This document shows positions 54,843-62,780 of a stretch of DNA of 64,000 nt, piece after piece. The DNA lies in contig NZ_CP135435.1 of assembly GCF_032341175.1 (NCBI RefSeq), positions 4,092,001 to 4,156,000 on the forward strand, given 5' to 3'. The notes below the pieces were generated by a model. It was given only the letters and a program-made list of their open reading frames with translations, was not told the DNA's origin and did no database searches. Made by a program: the position numbers and the translations under genes. The stretch comes from Bacillus sp. DTU_2020_1000418_1_SI_GHA_SEK_038 (GTDB lineage Bacteria > Bacillota > Bacilli > Bacillales > Cytobacillaceae). Within the stretch, counting starts at the first letter, position 1. Each line of letters starts with the position of its first letter.

Positions 54843-55240
54843 GAGGAGGTTCCTTTCTTGGCATTTTTTTAACTTTGGTTATAACTTTATATTACCCGTT
54901 GTGAGTGTGTTTGAGTGAATTATTGGCTGATTTTGGTGGTTATAAGTTAATGTAGTTTGTTGGCTAATTTATAAGGGTACCTCTGCTAATTCAGGCAGAC
55001 ATTTAAGCAAGGTTATCAGCCAATCGTTTTGTCATCTTATTAAGCACGAATGGCCTCCGCCAAAAGGTCTCTCTCCATTTTCACTCCTATTCGATAAAAT
55101 AACAATATTTTCAATTAATATATTACTAAAGTTTCAGAAAAAATTTCCCTGTATCATACCTTTTTCCAATTTTTCTAAGAAAACCTTTTAGAATGCATCA
55201 AAATCAATAATCTTAATACAATGTATTAGGGGTGATGGGC
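54843..55240. other. gap, no gene or clear signal
   Basis: AT-rich sequence between divergent genes. No convincing promoter pair, hairpin or small gene was found. Confidence 0.4.
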
Positions 55241-55861
55241 ATGAAATGGAAACCAGATTGGCTTTTGCATGTTATTCTTGCATATGTAATGGTCAGCGGA
55301 ATAACTTTCTGGCTGCCAGTGATTCGGGGGCTATTCGATGGCCGCTCCTATACATGGTCAGGCTGGCTGGGAATGGGCGGAAGCGGACTCACCGGGCATT
55401 ATTGGCTCCTGCTGATTTTCACCGCATTGCTGATTACACTCATTTTCCTCGGATGGAGAGGAGCCCGCAAGCCATTTCATTGGCTATTATTACTGTGGTT
55501 TTCCCTGTTAGTCGCTGAATCAGGCTCATGGTTCTTCTCATCAGAAACCGTTCATTTTCGAGGGGACACATTAGGAACAGACATACCGATAGGAAAAATC
55601 ATTTTCCCTTTCGATCTTCTCTTTTTAGGTTTATCAATACGATGGGTTATCCGGGATATACGGACCCAACACTCCTACTTATATCCTTTATGGAAAAAAT
55701 CAAACCAAAATTTGCTGCTATTCTCCCTCTGTCTTTTGCCGCTGCAATTCTTTATTCTGAGGTTTTTTGACCAATATCCAATATATGATCAAATCGGGGT
55801 TATAGTAACGACCTTTCAATGGATAGTACTCAATCTAGCATTTTATCCATGGAGGAAATGA
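55241..55861 (+). CDS. multi-pass membrane protein of unknown function
   Basis: A 206-residue protein with about five to six transmembrane helices: WLLHVILAYVMVSGITFWL, HYWLLLIFTALLITLIFLGW, WLLLLWFSLLVAESGSWF, FDLLFLGLSIRWVI, NLLLFSLCLLPLQFFILRFF and VIVTTFQWIVLNLAFY. The ATG at 55241 is eight bases after AGGGG; GTG and ATG codons at 55232 and 55235 lie too close. No family was recognised. Tryptophan content is high. It precedes the peptide-signalling pair by about 200 bases but is not obviously part of it. Confidence 0.65.
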   Translation: MKWKPDWLLHVILAYVMVSGITFWLPVIRGLFDGRSYTWSGWLGMGGSGLTGHYWLLLIFTALLITLIFLGWRGARKPFHWLLLLWFSLLVAESGSWFFSSETVHFRGDTLGTDIPIGKIIFPFDLLFLGLSIRWVIRDIRTQHSYLYPLWKKSNQNLLLFSLCLLPLQFFILRFFDQYPIYDQIGVIVTTFQWIVLNLAFYPWRK

Positions 55862-55913
55862 CCCTGAAAAATACTTACAGATCCATACGTCTGTTGTATA
55901 ATTAATAACTATA

Positions 55914-55941
55914 TTACAATAGGTAATACTAATTCTATAAT
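55914..55941 (+). promoter_or_regulatory. possible promoter of the receptor gene
   Basis: TTACAA (55914-55919), 16 bases, then TATAAT (55936-55941). It lies about 125 bases before the receptor start; the leader contains repeated TCGAA phrases (ATCGAATACTATTGAA, ATCGAATTAG) that could be regulator sites. Confidence 0.4.
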
Positions 55942-56067
55942 CGACCGCTTTAAAAATATAATTATCGAATACTATTGAATTTTCGAAATATAGGTCACCC
56001 TTCCCTTTATTAAAAGATAAGGAATATGTTACTATCGAATTAGAGATTGTTGAAAAGAGGGATTTAT

Positions 56068-56952
56068 ATGAAGCTAGAGAAATACTTATTTGGGGAAATC
56101 CTCCAATCCTTTCGGCAATACAAGAATTTAACTGTAGAGGAATTAGCGGAAGGAATCTGCACAGTAGACGAATTAATTTCTTTCGAAAAAGAACGATCCT
56201 ACCCCACCATAGATGTGCTCTATAAGTTTTCAAAAAAGCTTGATATGGAGCTAACCTATTTTTTCGATATCGCTTCCAAGACAACTGTCCATTACCCAAA
56301 TGCTGTTATTCAACTAATAGAAAAGTTTAAAAGAGACCGTAATTACGAGGCGATCAACAATATCATTCAACAAGAAGAGGAAAGTCCCTTATTTAATCAG
56401 AAATCACTCAAGCAATACCTGATGTGGCATCAGGGGATTTGTTATTACTATTTAGATGGGAATGCTGATAAAGCCTTTGATACTTTGAGTAAGGCAATCT
56501 CACTTACCAATCCAAAAAGAATTTCCCTTTCCGAGAGAGAAATAGAGATTTTAACGAGTATTGGTATCATTTTTAGAGAGATCCAGAATCACCGTAGTGC
56601 CATTACTATTTTTAATGAAGCTTTAAGCAATATTGATAAACTTCCTCATATTTTAAACATGAAGGGAAAATTACGAATTTTATTTGGACTCTCCCAGGCC
56701 TTGACAGGATTAAATGAATATGAAAATTCAATATCATATTGTCAAGAAGGATTAAATCTGTGTATTAATGAGGAATTACTTTACCTTTTTAATGAATTCC
56801 ATTATCAAATTGGGCATAATTACGTTAAATTGGGTGAAATAGAAAAAGGTAAATACTACCTAGATGAGTGCCTACATCTACTAAAATTGGAAAGAAAAAC
56901 AAAATTGTTAAGTATAATGGAAAGCGAGATTGATAAACTACTTAACTCTTGA
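56068..56952 (+). CDS. RRNPP-type peptide-binding regulator (HTH plus TPR)
   Basis: A 294-residue protein with an N-terminal XRE-type helix-turn-helix (about 5-62; GEILQSFRQYKNLTVEELAE, SYPTIDVLYKFSKKLDMEL). A long array of TPR-like helical repeats (about 70-290; YYYLDGNADKAFDTLSKAIS, LFGLSQALTGLNEYENSISY, YQIGHNYVKLGEIEKGKYYL) follows. This is the layout of PlcR, NprR and other RRNPP receptors, which bind imported peptides in the TPR groove and then change DNA binding. The ATG at 56068 is six bases after GAGGG. It is followed 47 bases later by a secreted repeat-peptide gene, the usual receptor-signal order. Confidence 0.88.
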   Translation: MKLEKYLFGEILQSFRQYKNLTVEELAEGICTVDELISFEKERSYPTIDVLYKFSKKLDMELTYFFDIASKTTVHYPNAVIQLIEKFKRDRNYEAINNIIQQEEESPLFNQKSLKQYLMWHQGICYYYLDGNADKAFDTLSKAISLTNPKRISLSEREIEILTSIGIIFREIQNHRSAITIFNEALSNIDKLPHILNMKGKLRILFGLSQALTGLNEYENSISYCQEGLNLCINEELLYLFNEFHYQIGHNYVKLGEIEKGKYYLDECLHLLKLERKTKLLSIMESEIDKLLNS

Positions 56953-56999
56953 TACAATCTATTTATATTTTATGAAAAATATAGGAAAGTTGGTGCAAT

Positions 57000-57512
57000 A
57001 TGAAAAAGGTACTTAAAGTTTCCATTTTATCTCTTAGTATCCTAGGACTTGGTGCTCTAGGTGCAAATCTCGCAGAATCCGCAGACTATCCTTCTCAGCA
57101 TAGCGTAGGCGGGGTTAAACTAGCTGACTACCCTTCGCAACACAGCATTGGCGGGGTTAAACTAGCTGATTACCCTTCTCAACACAGCATTGGCGGGGTT
57201 AAACTAGCTGATTACCCTTCTCAGCACAGCATCGGCGGAGTTAAGGTAGCTGATTATCCTTCTCAGCACAGCATTGGCGGAGTTAAGGTAGCTGACTACC
57301 CTTCTCAACACAGCATTGGTGGGGTTAAAGTTGCTGACTATCCTTCTCAACATAGCATTGGCGGAGTTAAGGTAGCTGATTACCCTTCTCAACACAGCAT
57401 TGGCGGAGGAGTTAAGGTAGCTGACTACCCTTCTCAACACAGCATTGGCGGAGGAGTTAAGGTAGCTGACTACCCTTCTCAACACAGCATCGGCGGTTCT
57501 AAATTAGCTTAA
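57000..57512 (+). CDS. secreted ten-repeat peptide precursor, candidate pheromone
   Basis: A 170-residue protein. Residues 1-27 form a Sec signal (MKKVLKVSILSLSILGLGAL). The rest is nothing but ten tandem repeats of 14-15 residues with core ADYPSQHSIGG. They are joined by VKL (units 1-3), VKV (4-7), GVKV (8-9) and SKLA at the end; unit 1 has Val for Ile. The core is almost invariant while the joint varies, as expected if the core is released as a peptide. The gene follows an RRNPP receptor directly, so I infer a multi-copy signal precursor. A repetitive wall protein or bacteriocin is the alternative. A terminator follows. Confidence 0.85.
   Translation: MKKVLKVSILSLSILGLGALGANLAESADYPSQHSVGGVKLADYPSQHSIGGVKLADYPSQHSIGGVKLADYPSQHSIGGVKVADYPSQHSIGGVKVADYPSQHSIGGVKVADYPSQHSIGGVKVADYPSQHSIGGGVKVADYPSQHSIGGGVKVADYPSQHSIGGSKLA
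57081..57509 (+). repeat. ten tandem 42-45 bp coding repeats
   Basis: Units start at 57081 and recur every 42 bases (45 for units 8 and 9, which carry an extra GGA codon; the last unit is 45). The unit reads like GCTGACTACCCTTCTCAACA plus CAGCATTGGCGG plus a joint. Differences between units are mostly synonymous (TAT/TAC, CAG/CAA, CAT/CAC). Confidence 0.95.
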
Positions 57513-57522
57513 TACTTATTAC

Positions 57523-57558
57523 CAAACGAGTGATCTATTCCGATCGCTCGTTTTTTTG
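57523..57558 (+). terminator. terminator after the repeat-peptide gene
   Basis: AACGAGTGATC pairs with GATCGCTCGTT across TATTCC, followed by seven T. Confidence 0.88.
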
Positions 57559-57591
57559 TTATGGAAGCCGCCTCTTCAAAAAGACATTAAT

Positions 57592-57622
57592 CTCAAAAAA
57601 TAAAAGCCCATTATAGGCTTTT
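57592..57622 (-). terminator. terminator of the small membrane protein gene
   Basis: AAAAGCC pairs with GGCTTTT across CATTATA; on the minus strand it is followed by ATTTTTTGAG. Confidence 0.75.
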
Positions 57623-57636
57623 ATATTAATATGATA

Positions 57637-57822
57637 CTAACGTTTTGAAATCTTTTTATACCCTTTTCTACTAGTCTTTAAAAAGCCTATAATTTGAATG
57701 ATTTCATCTCCGAAAGGCATGGGGTCTGGTAAAAAGAAGTTAATGCCTAACAAAATTATTTTTCCGGGCAGCGGTAAAAACCATGTTAAAAAAGCTAATA
57801 CTAAGATTAGTATGTGTAGCAT
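57637..57822 (-). CDS. small hydrophobic membrane protein
   Basis: A 61-residue protein with two hydrophobic segments (MLHILILVLAFLTWFLPLPG and KIILLGINFFLPDPMPFG) and a basic C-terminus (KTSRKGYKKISKR). AGGAGG lies seven bases before the ATG and a terminator follows, so it is a real short gene. No function is known. It converges with the repeat-peptide gene. Confidence 0.68.
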   Translation of the reverse strand: MLHILILVLAFLTWFLPLPGKIILLGINFFLPDPMPFGDEIIQIIGFLKTSRKGYKKISKR

Positions 57823-58067
57823 GTACTAACCTCCTACAATATATTTAATTATATTCATATGGGAAATTTCACACACAGGAATATACTATCATATTTTTTT
57901 AGAATATGTTTTTTATGGAATAGGAAAATTCGCAACATTAAAGTTCCCTGTTACATCACTTTTCTCCACCAGGCTTCCCATTATAAAAAAATTTTTCATT
58001 AAATCATCCCACCCGTGACCTTTCCCCCCTCCCCCCTATATATAAAGGTTGAGAGGAGGTGATCAAC

Positions 58068-58286
58068 ATGGCACAGGCATTAATGATCGAGACACGGCTT
58101 CGTCTGACGTTCGAAACGGGTGTAAATGAGAAGGGCGACCCGATTTTCAAGTCTAAAACATTTGGGAATGTGAAGAAGGCGGCGACAGCTGAGCAGCTTT
58201 TTCAGGCAGCAACGGCAATCGCATCACTTAGCCAGGACTCCCTATCAACCATAGTGAGAAACGACAGCTTTGATATTCTTGGCTAA
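58068..58286 (+). CDS. DUF1659-family small protein
   Basis: A 72-residue protein, MAQALMIETRLRLTFETGVN then GDPIFKSKTFGNVK and AATAEQLFQAATAIASLSQD, matching the DUF1659 pattern of Bacillus. GGAGGTGAT lies before the ATG at 58068; the GTG at 58059 is inside that site. It pairs with the DUF2922 gene downstream, a common pairing in Bacillales. Function unknown. Confidence 0.85.
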   Translation: MAQALMIETRLRLTFETGVNEKGDPIFKSKTFGNVKKAATAEQLFQAATAIASLSQDSLSTIVRNDSFDILG

Positions 58287-58340
58287 GCAGAGGATCTGAA
58301 ACTTCACCCCATATAATAAAATGAAAGGAGGACAAAACCC

Positions 58341-58559
58341 ATGGCAAAATCATTAGAATTAACATTTGTGACAGATTCAGGAAAGCTTTCAAGACTTTCT
58401 ATCGATAACCCGAAGGAGCCGATTGATCCAGTTGCTGTTAAGCTAGCAATGGAGCAAATCGTGGCTGCGGATGTGTTCCAAACGATGAACGGCAATCTTG
58501 TTTCAGCAAAAGAAGCAAGAGTCATCGAGCGTAACGTCACCGCCTATGAACTAGTTTAA
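58341..58559 (+). CDS. DUF2922-family small protein
   Basis: A 72-residue protein (MAKSLELTFVTDSGKLSRLS, IDNPKEPIDPVAVKLAMEQI) with the DUF2922 pattern. AAAGGAGG precedes it at good spacing. It lies 54 bases after the DUF1659 gene and ends before a strong terminator; the two form a small operon of unknown function. Confidence 0.86.
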   Translation: MAKSLELTFVTDSGKLSRLSIDNPKEPIDPVAVKLAMEQIVAADVFQTMNGNLVSAKEARVIERNVTAYELV

Positions 58560-58594
58560 TTATTATAAGCCCGCAAGCTCCTATTAAAATAAAT

Positions 58595-58632
58595 GAGGCC
58601 GGTTCTGCTCTAATGCAGACCGGCCTCTTTGC
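58595..58632 (+). terminator. terminator after the DUF1659/DUF2922 pair
   Basis: GAGGCCGGT pairs with ACCGGCCTC, with an inner CTGC/GCAG stem, followed by TTTGCGTTTTG. Confidence 0.75.
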
Positions 58633-58689
58633 GTTTTGAAAAAAATCTACAGGGCACGCAGCCAAAAACCGACTAGCACACCCAATTAT

Positions 58690-60669
58690 TTAAATTTTAA
58701 ATTGCTTAATTATTTCCTGAAGTTCCTCTGCCATATAAGATAGCGAGGAGGCGGAAGCTGTGATTTCCTGCATGGAGGCTAATTGTTCCTCGGTTGCGGC
58801 GGAAACATTTTGGCTGTCTGCTGTTGTTTTGACAGCAATTTCTTCAATGCCGTGTACAACGCCAACCACCTGTTCGGTGCCAGCTGAAGTCTCTTTAATA
58901 GAGACTGAAATCGTTTGAATTTCATTGTTTACGTGATCGATAAATTGCTTGATTTCATGGAAGGCCTCTCCTGCACTTTGGGCAAGATCCATTCCTTTTT
59001 CGATTTCGGTTGTTCCTTTTTCCATCGATTCAACTGCATGGTTCGTGTCAATTTGAATAGAGGAGATGAGTTGCCTGATTGTTTCAGTAGATCTAGACGA
59101 TTGCTCCGCTAATTTACGCACCTCATCCGCAACGACGGCAAAGCCTTTGCCATTTTCCCCTGCTCTTGCCGCTTCAATTGCCGCATTTAATGCCAGAAGA
59201 TTCGTTTGGTCGGCAATCCCCGAAATCACATCAATGATTTGATTAATATCGATGGATCTTTTTCTTAAATCCTCAATGACCACGCTAAGCCTGCTGATTG
59301 TTTTGTGAATATTGGTCATTTGTTGAGATGTTAGCTGAATCGCTTGATTTCCATTGTTCACAATTCCCACAGCGTCCATGGATGTTTCGCGGACGGCTTG
59401 AGAATGGTTCAGCATCCCTTCCATTTCCGCAGACATCGCCATAACAATATGATGGCTATCCTCGACCATTTTGGATTGTCGTTCAGTTCCGGAAGCAACC
59501 TCCTGAATGGCATCGACAATTTGCTCAGTCGCTGTATTATTTTGCTCCGCGCTTGCCATCAGCTGCTGAGATGAAGCGGCCAGCATTTCTGATTTCGCAT
59601 CGACATTTTGAATCAGTTCGCGGAGAGCCCCCACCATTTTATTAAAACTTACGCCCAAATAGCTAATTTCATCATTATTTTTAACATCGAAGGCTTGAGT
59701 AAGGTCGCCCTCACTTACCTTTTCCGTTGCTGCAACCAGCCCATTCAAAGGTCTAGTAATCGACCGGATCACAAAATAAGAAAGCAAAGCCCCGATTACT
59801 ATAAAAAGACCAACGATTAACAGAGTCGTCATCAGAATCGGCTTCGTATCCTGATTGACCTCACCCAAGTCCATTACACCAGCAATTTTTATCCCCGTTC
59901 TATCATTTGTTGTAAAATCAATCTGGTTTTGGTTATCAACGACCTGTCCATCCTTCTTTTCTAATAAAGACTGAACCCAACTGCCCTCTTCCTTTGTACC
60001 CGCTTCGATTTTTGGATGAACAAGATAGTTTCCTTCAGCACTTAAAAGGATTGGGTAACCCGCTTTTCCGATCTTAATTCCCTCTGTCAGCTTGTTCAAA
60101 GCTTGGAGGCTAAGGTCCATCGCAAATACTCCTGAACCATCCTCAAGCGCGTGAGCAATGGTCACGATAACTCCGCCAGTAAAGGCATCGATATACGGCT
60201 CTGTAATCAACGGCTCCCCACTCTGCGCCTTAGCACCAATATACCAAGGGCGCACCCTCGGATCATACCCATCAGGCAAATCTTGCTCAGGATAAGCGAG
60301 AAAATCCCCATTTTCTTCCAAGGCGACATAAACAACCATCGTTTCTGGATTCAGTACCTGAAATTCCTTCAAATGCGCGATCGTTGTTGGAATCTTTTCT
60401 TCCGTAAAAGAAGCCTTGTTAAATAGCCCAGAAAAATAAGTTGCCGCATTCTCTTTTGGCTCAATAAAGCTGGTGATAAACTTATCAATGACTAATACAT
60501 TTTCTCTTGAACTAATCTGAATTTTTTCCTTAATATTGCTTTGCGCATTTAAATAGGATATGAGCCCAATCGTCACAGACGGCACTAATAAAATCAAAAT
60601 AAATGATAGAATTAATTTTTTCCTAATAGTCATTGTAAAAATAGGTTTTCTCTTTGGCTTGGTTTTCAC
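58690..60669 (-). CDS. methyl-accepting chemotaxis protein
   Basis: A 659-residue receptor. TM1 is about 18-37 ([20 protein letters not shown]) and an extracellular dCache-like sensor follows to about 275 ([24 protein letters not shown] region, with [11 protein letters not shown] and [18 protein letters not shown]). TM2 is about 280-300 and HAMP about 300-352 ([20 protein letters not shown]). A signalling hairpin tip carries [20 protein letters not shown] and [20 protein letters not shown]. The sensor's PWY pattern suggests small-molecule ligands such as amino acids or carboxylates (family knowledge). Start is GTG at 60669 after AAAGGAAGG. A leader with a terminator lies upstream. Confidence 0.92.
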   Translation of the reverse strand: MKTKPKRKPIFTMTIRKKLILSFILILLVPSVTIGLISYLNAQSNIKEKIQISSRENVLVIDKFITSFIEPKENAATYFSGLFNKASFTEEKIPTTIAHLKEFQVLNPETMVVYVALEENGDFLAYPEQDLPDGYDPRVRPWYIGAKAQSGEPLITEPYIDAFTGGVIVTIAHALEDGSGVFAMDLSLQALNKLTEGIKIGKAGYPILLSAEGNYLVHPKIEAGTKEEGSWVQSLLEKKDGQVVDNQNQIDFTTNDRTGIKIAGVMDLGEVNQDTKPILMTTLLIVGLFIVIGALLSYFVIRSITRPLNGLVAATEKVSEGDLTQAFDVKNNDEISYLGVSFNKMVGALRELIQNVDAKSEMLAASSQQLMASAEQNNTATEQIVDAIQEVASGTERQSKMVEDSHHIVMAMSAEMEGMLNHSQAVRETSMDAVGIVNNGNQAIQLTSQQMTNIHKTISRLSVVIEDLRKRSIDINQIIDVISGIADQTNLLALNAAIEAARAGENGKGFAVVADEVRKLAEQSSRSTETIRQLISSIQIDTNHAVESMEKGTTEIEKGMDLAQSAGEAFHEIKQFIDHVNNEIQTISVSIKETSAGTEQVVGVVHGIEEIAVKTTADSQNVSAATEEQLASMQEITASASSLSYMAEELQEIIKQFKI

Positions 60670-60715
60670 GGGTTGGAGGCCTTCCTTTCATATTCAACTT
60701 TTCTCCACTTTAATA

Positions 60716-60917
60716 GAAAAAGGCCACCCTTGTTAAAGTAGCCAAAAGTGACTTTTATTTACATTTCGTAACATGGTTTGATCGAAAATAGATTGCAAGA
60801 TTATTCTGCTGGTGCGCCCAATGCTATTAGTCGAATAGCACTTTAATCCCCCCATTAAATTGAAATTATGTAAGACTTTTTTATTAAAATTATACCCGCG
60901 TATTCGCCAATTTTCAA
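60716..60917 (-). promoter_or_regulatory. promoter and terminator-bearing leader before the chemotaxis gene
   Basis: On the minus strand TTGAAA (60917-60912), a 17-base spacer and TATAAT (60894-60889) form a strong promoter. About 165 bases later comes GGCTAC/GTGGCC with a T run (60745-60716), an intrinsic terminator in front of the receptor gene. Inside, GTGCTATT pairs with AATAGCAT. This could be an attenuator, an unknown riboswitch or a separate small RNA. No known aptamer was recognised. Confidence 0.5.
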
Positions 60918-61011
60918 CAAAATTCGGCATATTCACGAAATTCATTTTTCGGGGGTAAGTATTGGTTTTTGTTGGTGATTCTAAAGCGGGAAGGACGTTG
61001 CGAGAGGGCGC

Positions 61012-61212
61012 ATGACGGACTTTTTTAGAGAGAAATAGAGACTATTTGTCCGTCATCAACCCTATGACGGACTTTTTAAGAAACAAATAGAGACCATTTG
61101 TCCGTCATCAAACCCATGACGGACTTTTTAGGAGACAAATAGAGGCAATTTGTCCGTCATCAACCCCATGACGGACTTTTCGCACCACTTTCTCGCTCAA
61201 AATGTCCGTCAG
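61012..61212. repeat. four tandem 52 bp hairpin units
   Basis: Units start at 61012, 61064, 61116 and 61168, an exact 52-base period. Each begins ATGACGGACTTTT and ends TGTCCGTCAT (TGTCCGTCAG in the last), so each is a perfect inverted repeat with an A/G-rich loop (for example AAATAGAGACCA). The last unit has a different loop. The array lies in a 764-base gap before the LysM/3D gene; nothing else coding is seen in 60918-61433. Confidence 0.9.
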
Positions 61213-61433
61213 AGGCGCCATGATGTGCTTTTCAAGTGATAACACCGGCAAAATATCCGCTCTCTGCGCCATACCGAACTCTCCAACAGACAACAATCTA
61301 ACATTTCCCCTATTAATAGATTTATATTACAAACCAAATCTACTTTGTAATAAAAATAGTTTTAATCTGAAACATTCCTGTTATCTTCCTTTGCTAATAT
61401 ACTCCTTAAGAAGAAAGAAAAGGAGATTCTCTC

Positions 61434-61994
61434 ATGAAAAAACTTCTAATCACAATAACGACTGTATTTTTTCTACTAGTTGAATTTTCGACTGCTGCGT
61501 CTGCTGCACAACATACATATAAAGTGAAAACTGGAGATACTCTCTGGTCCATTTCTAAAAAGAATCAAGTTACCGTACAGCAATTAAAATCATGGAATCA
61601 GCTTAAATCAGATATCATTAAGCCTAATCAGGTGTTAAAGTTGGCTACAGCACCAGCAGCCACAGAGGCAAAACCACCCGCTCCCGCTGCAAAAGCCGCG
61701 AGCTATAAAGAAATTACTGTGAAAGCAACCGCCTATACAGCTAGCTGCAAGAACTGCAGCGGCATTACGGCTACAGGCATTAATTTAAAAAAGAATCCAA
61801 ATATGAAAGTCATTTCTGTTGACCCTAAGGTGATTCCGCTCGGTTCGAAGGTTTATGTACCTGGTTACGGGGAAGCAATCGCTGCTGATAAAGGCTCTTC
61901 TGTTAAAGGAAACAAAATTGACGTGTTTATTCCCTCTCACAAGCAGGCCATTCAATGGGGCAATAAAACCGTGAAGATAAAAGTATATAACTAA
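61434..61994 (+). CDS. secreted LysM and 3D-domain cell-wall protein (YocH-like)
   Basis: A 186-residue exported protein. Signal peptide about 1-25 (ending AASAA). A single LysM domain at about 27-71 (HTYKVKTGDTLWSISKKNQV) binds peptidoglycan. An Ala/Pro linker leads to a 3D domain at about 95-186 with the metal/catalytic aspartates in SVDPKVIPLGSKVYV, GEAIAADKGSSVKG and NKIDVFIPS. YocH and related proteins act as muralytic enzymes or wall-turnover factors, often under WalRK control in B. subtilis (family knowledge). AAAAGGAG precedes the ATG. A terminator follows. Confidence 0.88.
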   Translation: MKKLLITITTVFFLLVEFSTAASAAQHTYKVKTGDTLWSISKKNQVTVQQLKSWNQLKSDIIKPNQVLKLATAPAATEAKPPAPAAKAASYKEITVKATAYTASCKNCSGITATGINLKKNPNMKVISVDPKVIPLGSKVYVPGYGEAIAADKGSSVKGNKIDVFIPSHKQAIQWGNKTVKIKVYN

Positions 61995-62002
61995 AAACAC
62001 AA

Positions 62003-62036
62003 AGAGAGCGACTCGTATTTTTGAGCCGCTCTCTTT
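62003..62036. terminator. terminator between the YocH-like and CarD-family genes
   Basis: AGAGAGCGACTC pairs with GAGCCGCTCTCT, followed by TTTCTCTTTTT; it lies between convergent genes. Confidence 0.8.
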
Positions 62037-62052
62037 TCTCTTTTTGCTGCGA

Positions 62053-62526
62053 TCAACTAGAATATTTTAATAATTCAGCTGCTTCGTTCTCGCTTATGTC
62101 TTTGATTAAACTTAGTTCACTAATGATATTTCGCTGCGCTTGATTGAGTAACTGCCGTTCGCTCGTATTAAGCGACTTTTCCTTGTTGCGATGCAGAAGA
62201 TCCCGAACAATTTCAGCTGAATCCTCAACCCGACCTGATTTCAGCTTCTCCATGTTCGATTTGTACCTCTCCTTCCAAGGAAGACTGCAGTCTGAATCTA
62301 CATTGTGAAGATCAAACAATATTTCTTTCATCGCCTCACCGTCTATGATGGAGCGAACACCGGATTCTGACATTGTTTTCAATGGAAGCATGACGTCCAT
62401 TTTATTCAATGGTATATGAATCACACAGTACTCCTGTGTCTTCCCTAGAATTTCCCGTTCTTCTATGGCCTCAATGATACCTGCCCCATGCATTGGATAA
62501 AAAACCTTATCGCCAATTTGAAACAT
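62053..62526 (-). CDS. CarD/CdnL-family transcription regulator
   Basis: A 157-residue protein. The N-terminal RNA-polymerase-interacting Tudor-like domain is visible as FQIGDKVFYPMHGAGIIEAI and EYCVIHIPLNKMDVMLPL (about 2-50). The C-terminal helical DNA-contacting domain is WKERYKSNMEKLKSGRVEDS and LLNQAQRNIISELSLIKDIS (about 85-150). CarD/CdnL proteins stabilise open promoter complexes; B. subtilis YdeB is the local relative. Length is typical. It stands alone. Confidence 0.88.
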   Translation of the reverse strand: MFQIGDKVFYPMHGAGIIEAIEEREILGKTQEYCVIHIPLNKMDVMLPLKTMSESGVRSIIDGEAMKEILFDLHNVDSDCSLPWKERYKSNMEKLKSGRVEDSAEIVRDLLHRNKEKSLNTSERQLLNQAQRNIISELSLIKDISENEAAELLKYSS

Positions 62527-62780
62527 ATCATCACCTCCATATTACCTTCATTTATAATGGTAACACACTTGGTTATTTTAATCAAATTTTTAAATATAAC
62601 ACGAAACAATTATTTTGGTCAATACATTTATTGAAATTAATTTTAAAAAATTTAAATGTAATATTTAGGGGTTTTCGGACCAACAATGCTAGAGTTTCCT
62701 AACTAAGAAACCGACAAGACACCCGATTCCAAAAAATGATATAATTATTTCTATTGACTATTTGTAAAAGGAGGGTTTCC

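Noticed and set aside
57204..57485. Antisense repeat protein (93 residues) opposite the repeat-peptide gene
   Set aside because: It is the shadow of the tandem repeat on the other strand, with no ribosome site; the plus-strand frame has signal peptide, ribosome site and terminator.
61012..61212. CRISPR array of four repeats
   Set aside because: The period is fixed but the loops are similar to each other, not unique spacers, and no cas genes are present.
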